This document shows positions 57,158 to 64,000 of a DNA stretch of 64,000 nucleotides, piece after piece. The number at the start of each line of letters is the position of its first letter. Position 1 is the first letter of the stretch. The notes below the pieces were generated by a model that was given only the letters and a program-made list of their open reading frames with translations, did no database searches and was not told the DNA's origin. This stretch comes from a virus, in the IMG/VR virus record IMGVR_UViG_3300037725_000018, positions 1-64,000 of that record. One strand, 5' to 3'. Position numbers and translations under genes: made by a program.

Positions 57158-57195
57158 AGAGCCTCTACCCACGTCTGCTTATAGGTAGAGGCTCT
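57158..57195 (-). terminator. hairpin between resolvase and primase genes
   Basis: AGAGCCTCTACC (57158-57169) pairs perfectly with GGTAGAGGCTCT (57184-57195), 14-nt loop. On the minus strand it is followed by TCTATTT, on the plus strand by TTTGTTTG. It ends or attenuates the resolvase transcript upstream of the primase gene. Confidence 0.75.
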
Positions 57196-57227
57196 TTGTT
57201 TGCCGTATGTTAAGAAGGCTTCAAGCT

Positions 57228-57779
57228 TTATTGAAGATTGTGTTCAACGTAACTGCTTGCCAATACGATGCTATCAGCGGCGTCGTCTGTGCCCGGACGC
57301 GGGTTTCCAGACCGGGTAAGTTCCCACTCAATATTGTACCTATTGGAAGCTTCTTCGATAACCCAACCTTTTGAGTCTTTGTACGTAGACCACGGGCTAT
57401 TGTAAGAAGACGGTACCCTTCCACGATCTAGAAAACTTCTCTTTTTGGCCGTGGATGGATGAACCTTCATGACAGCATCTTTTCCAAGACGCTTGACAAG
57501 CTCGTATTCGATGATTGCGTTAAATTGAAGCAAAACCGAAATCGACGTTGTTGTTGTCATTCCACCATAGTTTTTCAAGGCGTCTTCTAAAACAACCACG
57601 TCTGCGTCTTTAATTTCCGGCCATACGTGCTTGTCAAACTGTTCGACCAAATCTATAAGGTCGTAGTCGCTGTCTTTTTTGAATTTGTGCCAGTCGTAAG
57701 AAATAAGTTCTCCGTCCCCAGACATTAAAGCAAATCCGGCGACGGTTGTTGATAGGTCAAGTCCTGCAACTGTTTTCAT
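57228..57779 (-). CDS. RuvC-like Holliday junction resolvase
   Basis: 183 residues of the RNase H/RuvC fold. Acidic catalytic set: AGLDLSTTVAGFAL (D8), VVLEDALKNYGG (E65), and TDDAADSIVLAS (D165/D166, D169). HPSTAKKRSF in the middle is the usual K/R-bearing loop. Resolves recombination junctions before packaging, the task of T4 gp49, which has a different fold. Lies next to the primase and Mre11-Rad50 genes. Confidence 0.85.
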   Translation of the reverse strand: MKTVAGLDLSTTVAGFALMSGDGELISYDWHKFKKDSDYDLIDLVEQFDKHVWPEIKDADVVVLEDALKNYGGMTTTTSISVLLQFNAIIEYELVKRLGKDAVMKVHPSTAKKRSFLDRGRVPSSYNSPWSTYKDSKGWVIEEASNRYNIEWELTRSGNPRPGTDDAADSIVLASSYVEHNLQ

Positions 57780-57820
57780 ATTAACATAACTTTAAAGGTG
57801 AATTCAACAATAGATATGAA

Positions 57821-58723
57821 CTATGTGTCAAACCGAACAACAATCGTGAACGGACTGTTTTTTGGCTTTTGCACAGGTTGAGACAGTTTCCCAACCGCAA
57901 TCAAATTCAAAAAGTCGTCATAAAGCCCAACAGTTGTGATAAAAGGTTGGAAGTCCTCGCTTTCAAAATAATCAATGAACCCGCCTTCTCCATCTCGAAC
58001 TGACGGGTTGCTTACCCCGTTGAATTCGTGTTGCTCGATTACGCACCGGACTTCGTGCTCGTAAAGGTCAACGGTGTTGTCAAACTCAAAAGTAAATTCT
58101 TTGAAGCTTTGAAAGTCAAACTGGTCTGCCGAAAAATCAGCGTAGTGTGGAAAGAACGTATAAACATCTGACTCGTTTGTGTTTGCTGTCCTTCGGGTGA
58201 ACACAATTGTTCCGTTTGCGTAAAAGACGTTTCCAACTTGAACGCCGTTTTCGGCAAACAGATTTCCGTTCCCGTCGTCTACAACTACGAAGTTTCCTTC
58301 AAGAAGGCTCGTCGAACCGGGGCCTCCTTCAAACGTAAACTTGACAGACCCCGGAACGATTTTTCTTCCATACTCGTTTGGAGAAACTTTCACGACCCAA
58401 ATCCGGTCTTGGCCTTCACCAAACGTTGAAAGGTCCACTTCCGAATAGTTTTCGATCCCGTGTTTATCGTACGGGTCTTTTTGTTTGTAATAGAAATGGT
58501 TGATCAGGTCAAAAACGTGCTTTTTGTACGTCCCGTTTGGATTTATATTTGACGGGTTTTCATAATAGGACTGAAGGGTTGGTCTTTGCGCTCGAACCCC
58601 CTCAACAAAGTCAATTTCCGGAGAAAGCTCCGGTGTGGAGCGATTAAAATCGACCGTAATCGTTTTACTTACCGTGTAAGGGGTTACGCTATAGTCGTCC
58701 GGTCTTAGGTTCTTAAAAGCCAT
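57821..58723 (-). CDS. virion structural protein (tail/baseplate region), paralogue A
   Basis: 300 residues, beta-rich. The last 45 residues (DFQPFITTVGLYDDFLNLIA, then VGKLSQPVQKP and IVVRFDT) match the end of the gene at 58835-60355. The G-x-Y-x-D/N...L-x-A-x-x-K-L-S-x-P-x-x-K tail is conserved in structural proteins of large myoviruses. The middle has PNEYGRKIVPGSVKFTFEGG. Role in the virion not known. Confidence 0.6.
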   Translation of the reverse strand: MAFKNLRPDDYSVTPYTVSKTITVDFNRSTPELSPEIDFVEGVRAQRPTLQSYYENPSNINPNGTYKKHVFDLINHFYYKQKDPYDKHGIENYSEVDLSTFGEGQDRIWVVKVSPNEYGRKIVPGSVKFTFEGGPGSTSLLEGNFVVVDDGNGNLFAENGVQVGNVFYANGTIVFTRRTANTNESDVYTFFPHYADFSADQFDFQSFKEFTFEFDNTVDLYEHEVRCVIEQHEFNGVSNPSVRDGEGGFIDYFESEDFQPFITTVGLYDDFLNLIAVGKLSQPVQKPKNSPFTIVVRFDT

Positions 58724-58834
58724 TATAAACGTTTGTGAAGCTTTTTATGAGTGAAATGGATTATATCAACTCTTTTTACAACTATCTTACAACATCATTG
58801 CCAAGAGAATCCACTTAATCATGAAGAGAACTAA

Positions 58835-60355
58835 TCAATAATCGAGCTTTATCTTTATAAGCTGCTCGGATTGAAAGTCTTTTTGAACTGGATTTGAAAG
58901 CTTTGCGGTTGCAACCAAGTTGTTATCGTCGTCGTAAAGACCAACGGTCGTAATAAACGTCTTTGGGTCCCCTTCGAACTCTTCAATTGCCAAGGTCCCG
59001 TCTTCATTTGTGAACGTCGGGTTATTCGAGAAGTTAAAGTCTGTGTTTCGGACCCGGACAAAGTAGTTTGTGGAAACAATTTCCTCGGCAGACCTTCCGA
59101 CAAAGTATCCCCCGTTTTTCATGACGTTAAACAGCTTCTCTTGGTTTTTATAGTTATCGTCTTTATCCGTCTCCGGTCGAATACTGTCAACAATAACGTC
59201 TATTAATTGAAGATCAGAAGGGCTAGCTCCGCTAACGTCGCTCGGTCCCGTAATGATGTTGTAATTTGTGGAGTCGTCGCTAAATGTGACAAGATTTGTA
59301 AAGCCTTCATATTGGCCTGTAGACGAGTTAAAGTTTCTGTCCGGGCCTTGCCCTCCAAACACAGCCGCGTGGCGTTGAAGCATGTTCGGGTCAAGCACGA
59401 TGATTCCAAGGTCCGGGTAAAACTCCCCATACGGCTTTGCGGGAAGATACTCAGAAAGTTCGGCGTAGTCTTCTGGTTGGATTACATCTGGATTCGAAGT
59501 TACAGGATTATCCAGATTCAAAGATCCTTGATAGACTTCGTATCTGTTCCCAATGTTCCCGGCATTTAGCTGTTGGTTGTTGAAGTCTGTGTCTGCGGTT
59601 TCGTCAACAAGGGTAAGAACAGAATACTCCGAATTGTTTGCAAAGTCTGGATACGTTCCATTTTGTTCTGGCCCGTCAAATCCAGAGGGGGTCCCGGCAG
59701 AAAAAAGAAGTCGAAGTTCCCAATTTCCCGGATCAACTTTTTGTTTATACTGTGCTCTTGCTATGTTAATAACGTAAAGGTCTTCACTTTTTGTGAAATC
59801 AACCTTTCCGGGTCCTCCATTGTCAATCTCCCCGCCTTCTGAATCAAAAAAGCTATCCCTTGTTTCATTTACGTCAAACAAAACGTTTTTGTGTTGTGCG
59901 TATACGCCTGCAGTAGATTCTAAGGCTTCAACGTTTCCAGTGTCAATTTCTTCGCTTCCACCGCCGTCTTCGTTTCCGTATGCTACGGCAAACTGGATTC
60001 GCGCTGCTTCAAGGTCAATGTTCGGGTCTTTATCGTAAACTTCAAAGAAGTATTTTCCGTTTTCGGAATCTTTTTGGCCTTGAAGCGTAAACATCGAGTC
60101 ATAACCAAGACGACCGACACCCTCGGACCAAAGACCTTGAGTTACGATTTGCCTTCGATTCCGAACAATGTCGTTCCGGTCAAATCGCTGGAAGAAACTC
60201 GTTACGCTTTCTTCAACGTCAAGTGTAGAACGGCGAACAAAGTCGTCTTCACCGTTTTCTGAATTTAGAAGCGCAACGATTTCTTCCTCGGTCAGATCCT
60301 CTTCATTTTGAATCTGTTGTAAAAGTTGCGCCCTCAAATCTTCTGACAGAGCCAT
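58835..60355 (-). CDS. virion structural protein (tail/baseplate region), paralogue B
   Basis: 506 residues. N-terminal 50 residues helical and acidic (QLLQQIQNEEDLTEEEIVAL), then beta-rich. The C-terminus (DPKTFITTVGLYDDDNNLVA, then TAKLSNPVQKDF) is clearly homologous to the protein at 57821-58723. LYVINIARAQYKQKVDPGNW and LGIIVLDPNMLQRHA are further conserved-looking segments. The two genes probably arose by duplication. Confidence 0.6.
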   Translation of the reverse strand: MALSEDLRAQLLQQIQNEEDLTEEEIVALLNSENGEDDFVRRSTLDVEESVTSFFQRFDRNDIVRNRRQIVTQGLWSEGVGRLGYDSMFTLQGQKDSENGKYFFEVYDKDPNIDLEAARIQFAVAYGNEDGGGSEEIDTGNVEALESTAGVYAQHKNVLFDVNETRDSFFDSEGGEIDNGGPGKVDFTKSEDLYVINIARAQYKQKVDPGNWELRLLFSAGTPSGFDGPEQNGTYPDFANNSEYSVLTLVDETADTDFNNQQLNAGNIGNRYEVYQGSLNLDNPVTSNPDVIQPEDYAELSEYLPAKPYGEFYPDLGIIVLDPNMLQRHAAVFGGQGPDRNFNSSTGQYEGFTNLVTFSDDSTNYNIITGPSDVSGASPSDLQLIDVIVDSIRPETDKDDNYKNQEKLFNVMKNGGYFVGRSAEEIVSTNYFVRVRNTDFNFSNNPTFTNEDGTLAIEEFEGDPKTFITTVGLYDDDNNLVATAKLSNPVQKDFQSEQLIKIKLDY

Positions 60356-60426
60356 TTTACGTGTTTTTATCTATTGATGTGTGCTTATAACTTAATTTAA
60401 GTAGTATGTTTTAACGAATGTTTGCT

Positions 60427-61062
60427 TTACTCGTCCGGGCCTTCAACGGTGACTTCAACTGTAGCGGAGCCACCTGTTTCATTTCCAATAATCGTAATCG
60501 TTGTAGAGCGAGATCGTCCCGGCCTAACTGTTTGTGCGGTAATCAAAAACTTCCGGCCAACAGCCGTTTGAGTTCGAAGGTCGTCGTTATCGGAAAGAAA
60601 GTTTGGAACTGTTCCGGTGTTTGTGGACACTTGACCTCCTGCAGCTACTCCAATTGTCACAACGCTGTTATCTTGAACAACAGCCGTGTATCCAAGCGTG
60701 TCGTTCGAGCCGTTTCTCGTGAACGGAACAATTTCGTCTTGTTGTCCCGGTTGCAAAGTAGAGCTTTCACTTGGAACCGAAACAATTGGAACGCGAACGG
60801 TGCCTCTAGGAAGTGTAATAAGTTTGTACCGAAGCGATTGGCTTTCCTCGGTGAACGCTTCAAACATCGGAATGTTTGAAATAACGTTTCCGGAAAATTC
60901 GCTTCCTGCAGGGTGTGAACTTTCCCACAAGCTATAGTCTACTTCGTCGTCTGAAAGCGCAAACTTTGTAATTCCAAGGCTTTCCCCATTGGCAAGCTTT
61001 TCTCTTCCTCTGGAAGTTAAAACCGCCTCTACAGTTACCTCTTCTGAATTTAAGTATCCCAT
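60427..61062 (-). CDS. conserved virion structural protein
   Basis: 211 residues. The start MGYLNSEEVTVEAVLTSRGR, then EKLANGESLGITKFALSDDE and YSLWESSHPAG, followed by YKLITLPRGTVRVPI, is a strongly conserved N-terminal module of structural proteins in marine T4-like phages. A C-terminal Ig-like beta domain follows (VVTIGVAAGGQV, TTITIIGNETGGSATVEVTV). Probably virion-exposed. Confidence 0.65.
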   Translation of the reverse strand: MGYLNSEEVTVEAVLTSRGREKLANGESLGITKFALSDDEVDYSLWESSHPAGSEFSGNVISNIPMFEAFTEESQSLRYKLITLPRGTVRVPIVSVPSESSTLQPGQQDEIVPFTRNGSNDTLGYTAVVQDNSVVTIGVAAGGQVSTNTGTVPNFLSDNDDLRTQTAVGRKFLITAQTVRPGRSRSTTITIIGNETGGSATVEVTVEGPDE

Positions 61063-61103
61063 ATTTTATTAAGTTTAAAGTGCTTTAAGTAATTTCTTCT
61101 TCA

Positions 61104-61119
61104 TTTAATATATAGTGAA
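61104..61119 (-). promoter_or_regulatory. late-promoter-like motif
   Basis: The minus strand reads TTCACTATATATTAAATGAAG about 45 nt before the ATG at 61062. It keeps CTATATAT-TAA and a GAA downstream. Confidence 0.45.
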
Positions 61120-61126
61120 CCGAAAT

Positions 61127-64000
61127 CTATTCAACGTCAAGAACCGGACCTTCACCACTTTCTCTATCGCTCGGTGAAACAATAAGCCTGTCACTTGTCG
61201 TCTCGGTAACTTCAACCGCTGGCCCGTCAACATCGGTATTCCACTTGACGCCTTCATATTTCATTCTTTTCGTAGACGTTCGGAACTCTCGGTTGAATAT
61301 GTAGTGTCTATAAAGTTTATACGGGCGAACCGGAGGCTGAATTTCCCCAAACGGAGTTTGAACAAGATTTTGCTGGTTTACGGTGCTGTAAATAGCCGAT
61401 CCGTACGTGGATCTCTGGTCCCCGTAAGCAAACCCAAATCCAAACACTTGAAAATAATTCAAATGTGAATACTCGAACGGATTTGTAATCGGGTTGATAA
61501 ATTGAATTGTCTGTTTGAACGGGACTCTACGGAATCTCTTTAAAGACTTCCAGTTTCTGTATCCCGGAAGGTCTGCGATAACGTCGTCAAAACCGTCGAT
61601 GATTAAGTTAAAAAGGCTGTATGAAGTTTCAAAACTTGGGATTTCGCTATTTGGAAATATTTCAACTGTTGTTGAGTCTACGGTCGAGTACGTCCCGAAT
61701 AAACTTCCATTTCTAAGAACGTCTCCGTTATTTTCAATTCGAAGCGTTACGTTGTCTTCTGGTGGAATCTCCCAAAATTCGTCTTCGGTATAAAGGCTTT
61801 CATCTTGTCTAGTTCTCCCCTTTGTCGAGTCAAGAAGCGTTCCGGCAAATCGGTAGTCTCTTTGAGATTTCTTTAAAACTCGACCGCTTGTTCCTTTTGT
61901 GTAGGTCGGGTAAAACCCTGTGGCCTCGATTTCTTCGACCACGTTTGCAAACGTTTCTTCTGTTAAGTAGTTAGAATCCGGAAGAGCAACGTCGTCTGTA
62001 ACGTTTATGTCTGTTTCTTTTTGAAGGTCTTCTTTTTCAATGCCTGTGTTCTTTGCCCGATATCTTTCTAAAAAGTGTGGTTCGAGAAGTGAGCCGTATG
62101 TTAAGCTGCTTCTAGCGGGAATGATGTTTTGAAGCTGCTTAAAGAACGCTCGGTTAAACTGGTCAATGTAACGAAAATACGTGTTCCAGTCAATATCGTC
62201 CGGGTACTTCTCCCAATATTTTTTGTTTAGAGATTCAAGTTCTTTGTATCTTTCGCGCCGAAGATTTTCCGGGTCTGCAAGAAGATCGTTTAGATCGTCG
62301 TATCCAACCAAAGCGTTTATGTCTCTGTTGACCGCTTCATTTGGAGAGAAGTAGACTCCAATCTTGTTGCTGTCCTTTCTGTTTAGGTCAAACTCTCCAC
62401 GCTCTCTTTTCTCTGTTGGGCTAAGAGATCCAAGAAGGTTAGACTCTTCGATTCGAACCTTCGTTGAAGAGTTTGATAGGCTCCCAATCTTTAAAGGCGT
62501 TACGTAGTTTAACCTGTTGTAGTTAACGAAGTCTTCACTTATGTCAATGTAGCCGTTTTCGGTGATTGTTCCAAGGTACGGGTTCGTTTGATTTGGGCTT
62601 TCATTTTGAAGATCGTTTTCAGAAAAGTCTAAGTTCACGTAAAGAAAGCGGTTTAAACCAACGCTAAGGTCTTTTCTTTCCGGCCCAAGAATAGACTCTT
62701 TGTTATCGTAGTCGTACTTGTATGGGGCCAACACGTGCTCTTTGAACTTCGATTCGTTCAACTGCCGCCTCCATATCTTCACGTTATCTACCTCTCCACG
62801 GAAAGACTCTCCAACAAAAAGCACGTCTCCGGAAGAAAGGTCAAAACTTGGGTCAAACGTAAAGTCTTCGAAGTACCAAGTTACGCCCTCGGAAGCTGTT
62901 TTCGGGTCGTCAAACTCGTATGGCCCAAGTTCCCCAACCTTTCCAAGTCTTAAAGAAATAAAGTCTTCATCCGGGTTGTAATTAACGTTTAGAGAGTTGA
63001 AGTTTCCATCAAAAATGGGAACCTTGTCTACCCCTGTCCCCACAGAAAGAGTATCCCCACCAATGTTCATCTCGACGTAGCCAAACTCTTCTTTAACAGC
63101 CGGGGATGAAAACTTCTTTAAGTCTACGGTAAGAACGTCTCCACCTCCAGATTCAAGACGCAAAATTCGAAGATCCGAAGACCCTTTGTACTCTGTCCGG
63201 AAGCGAGCCTCGATGCTTTGAACTTTGTCGTCGGGGAACGTCCAATCGATTTCTACGTTTTGACTCCCCATAAATTCCAAAGCCGAAGTTTCGTCTTCGT
63301 ACTCGAAAAACCCCGGATCTGCCTCGGAACTTCCACCCCCATACTCTCGGATTGTAAGGCCGATCTTTGGAACCCCATACATCGAAAGAAGAGCTTGAAC
63401 AGACCTCCGTGTTCCCTTTGTTTTTCCAATGTACGGAACGTTATTTAGAACGCGCCTCCAAATTTGTTTTTGAACGTCTTCTGCCTCGTTTTCTCCACCA
63501 AGAAGAACTTTTTGAAGGTCTTGTTCGCTAAATCCGTTGTAAACTTCAAACCCGAAGCTGTTTGTGATAAACTGCGTCAAGTCTTTAGAAAGACTTTCTA
63601 CTTCATCTATGTCTTCGGAACGGTCTTTGATGTACTGGACATGTTTGATGTATGTGTAGATAATATCAAAGTAGTGGCCGATCATTGAAATGAAAAGCTC
63701 AAAGTTTTCATTTCTCTGGTCGGTCTTGATGTACTCCGGAAGGTTTGTTTGAAGGCTTGAATCGTTATTTCTGTCGTATAGGTCAGCCTCTTTTTTATAC
63801 TCTTCAAGGAAGTTTTGAACGGCTGTGTCACTTGTTGGAAGAAGGTCCCCATTTCCATCCCGGATCTCTTCAGACTCGAAAAGAAACGTTTCAAATCCGT
63901 CTAAGCCTTCAATAAGTGTTGATTTTCGGTCTTGAAGCCGTTGAAGTTTGTTTTGCTCGATAGGGTTGCTTGGGTTGGCTACAGACCCGGAAAAAACCAA
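61127..64000 (-). CDS. large virion/baseplate-region protein (partial at window end)
   Basis: 957 residues inside the window; the frame is open at base 64000 with only a TTG there, so the true start is outside. Residues about 160-215 include QIWRRVLNNVPYIGKTKGTR and RSVQALLSMYGVPKIGLTIR, resembling a baseplate/tail module. Residues 250-440 look like a LamG-type concanavalin fold (SGDVLFVGESFRGEVDNVKI, then WRRQLNESKF). The C-terminal 120 residues (RTSTKRMKYEGVKWNTDVDG) are basic-aromatic. Probably a large baseplate or fibre-anchor protein. Confidence 0.65.
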   Translation of the reverse strand: MVFSGSVANPSNPIEQNKLQRLQDRKSTLIEGLDGFETFLFESEEIRDGNGDLLPTSDTAVQNFLEEYKKEADLYDRNNDSSLQTNLPEYIKTDQRNENFELFISMIGHYFDIIYTYIKHVQYIKDRSEDIDEVESLSKDLTQFITNSFGFEVYNGFSEQDLQKVLLGGENEAEDVQKQIWRRVLNNVPYIGKTKGTRRSVQALLSMYGVPKIGLTIREYGGGSSEADPGFFEYEDETSALEFMGSQNVEIDWTFPDDKVQSIEARFRTEYKGSSDLRILRLESGGGDVLTVDLKKFSSPAVKEEFGYVEMNIGGDTLSVGTGVDKVPIFDGNFNSLNVNYNPDEDFISLRLGKVGELGPYEFDDPKTASEGVTWYFEDFTFDPSFDLSSGDVLFVGESFRGEVDNVKIWRRQLNESKFKEHVLAPYKYDYDNKESILGPERKDLSVGLNRFLYVNLDFSENDLQNESPNQTNPYLGTITENGYIDISEDFVNYNRLNYVTPLKIGSLSNSSTKVRIEESNLLGSLSPTEKRERGEFDLNRKDSNKIGVYFSPNEAVNRDINALVGYDDLNDLLADPENLRRERYKELESLNKKYWEKYPDDIDWNTYFRYIDQFNRAFFKQLQNIIPARSSLTYGSLLEPHFLERYRAKNTGIEKEDLQKETDINVTDDVALPDSNYLTEETFANVVEEIEATGFYPTYTKGTSGRVLKKSQRDYRFAGTLLDSTKGRTRQDESLYTEDEFWEIPPEDNVTLRIENNGDVLRNGSLFGTYSTVDSTTVEIFPNSEIPSFETSYSLFNLIIDGFDDVIADLPGYRNWKSLKRFRRVPFKQTIQFINPITNPFEYSHLNYFQVFGFGFAYGDQRSTYGSAIYSTVNQQNLVQTPFGEIQPPVRPYKLYRHYIFNREFRTSTKRMKYEGVKWNTDVDGPAVEVTETTSDRLIVSPSDRESGEGPVLDVE

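Noticed and set aside
1-64000. tRNA genes or a CRISPR array
   Set aside because: No cloverleaf with a T-loop GTTCRANYC in the right context and no regularly spaced direct repeats were seen; a covariance search would be decisive for tRNAs.

Overview
The window is a 64 kb piece of a tailed dsDNA phage with a contractile, T4-like (myovirus) plan. I recognise a tail sheath protein, a gp15-like sheath terminator, neck proteins, a gp23-like major capsid protein, a gp22-like scaffold, a gp21-like prohead protease, a gp20-like portal, a gp17-like terminase, a gp47/gp46-type Mre11-Rad50 nuclease, a DnaG-like primase and a RuvC-like resolvase. None of the gene starts I inspected has a GGAGG-type Shine-Dalgarno site; starts sit in A/T-rich leaders. 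The phage also carries its own ribosomal protein bS21. Both facts fit a host of the Bacteroidota/Rhodothermota type, whose ribosomes mask the anti-Shine-Dalgarno. The host is inferred, not shown.

Layout. About 0-9.1 kb, minus strand: tail sheath, gp15-like terminator, three leader-bearing proteins (one ADP-ribosyltransferase-like), neck proteins and a HExxH metalloprotease, interrupted by one plus-strand winged-helix-like gene. About 9.3-24.0 kb, plus strand: an early/accessory block of tightly overlapping small genes with a SNF2 helicase, a UvrD-type helicase, a HhH-GPD glycosylase, a proteasome/HslV-like Ntn protein and two GIY-YIG homing endonucleases. It is closed by a strong bidirectional terminator. 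About 24.0-45.2 kb, minus strand: head morphogenesis (capsid, scaffold, bS21, protease, portal, terminase) interleaved with many small proteins. About 45.3-52.9 kb: a ParB/nucleotidyltransferase fusion, a tiny plus-strand DUF1289 gene and the tail fibre cluster. About 52.9-57.8 kb: Mre11-Rad50 fusion, primase, resolvase. About 57.8-64 kb: conserved virion/baseplate-region structural proteins; the last gene runs out of the window.

Main observation. Around twenty late proteins, unrelated over the rest of their length, begin with one of two short leaders. One is basic/amphipathic (R/K-K-L-R/K-R-I-I-R-E-E-V type); the other is a short M-I-x-F-x-D-L-L-R-E-A type. Nearly all contain an (L/I)-x-E site within about 25 residues. 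In T4 that is the cleavage signature of the prohead protease and the hallmark of the capsid targeting sequence of internal proteins such as Alt and IPIII. The genes surround the protease, portal and capsid genes and none is found in the plus-strand early block. I infer a large set of proteins packaged in the head and possibly injected with the DNA. It includes an ADP-ribosyltransferase-like protein, a RelE/DUF4258-like protein and a very basic DNA-binding protein.

Other points: an A/T-rich late-promoter-like motif (TATATATAA followed by GTGAA) recurs upstream of late genes. A classic A-AAA-AAG slippery site joins a leader protein to a 61-codon extension. A homing endonuclease insertion has duplicated the helicase 3' end together with a hairpin that shows compensatory changes. 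A likely nested promoter and start lie inside the gene at 37.8-38.8 kb.
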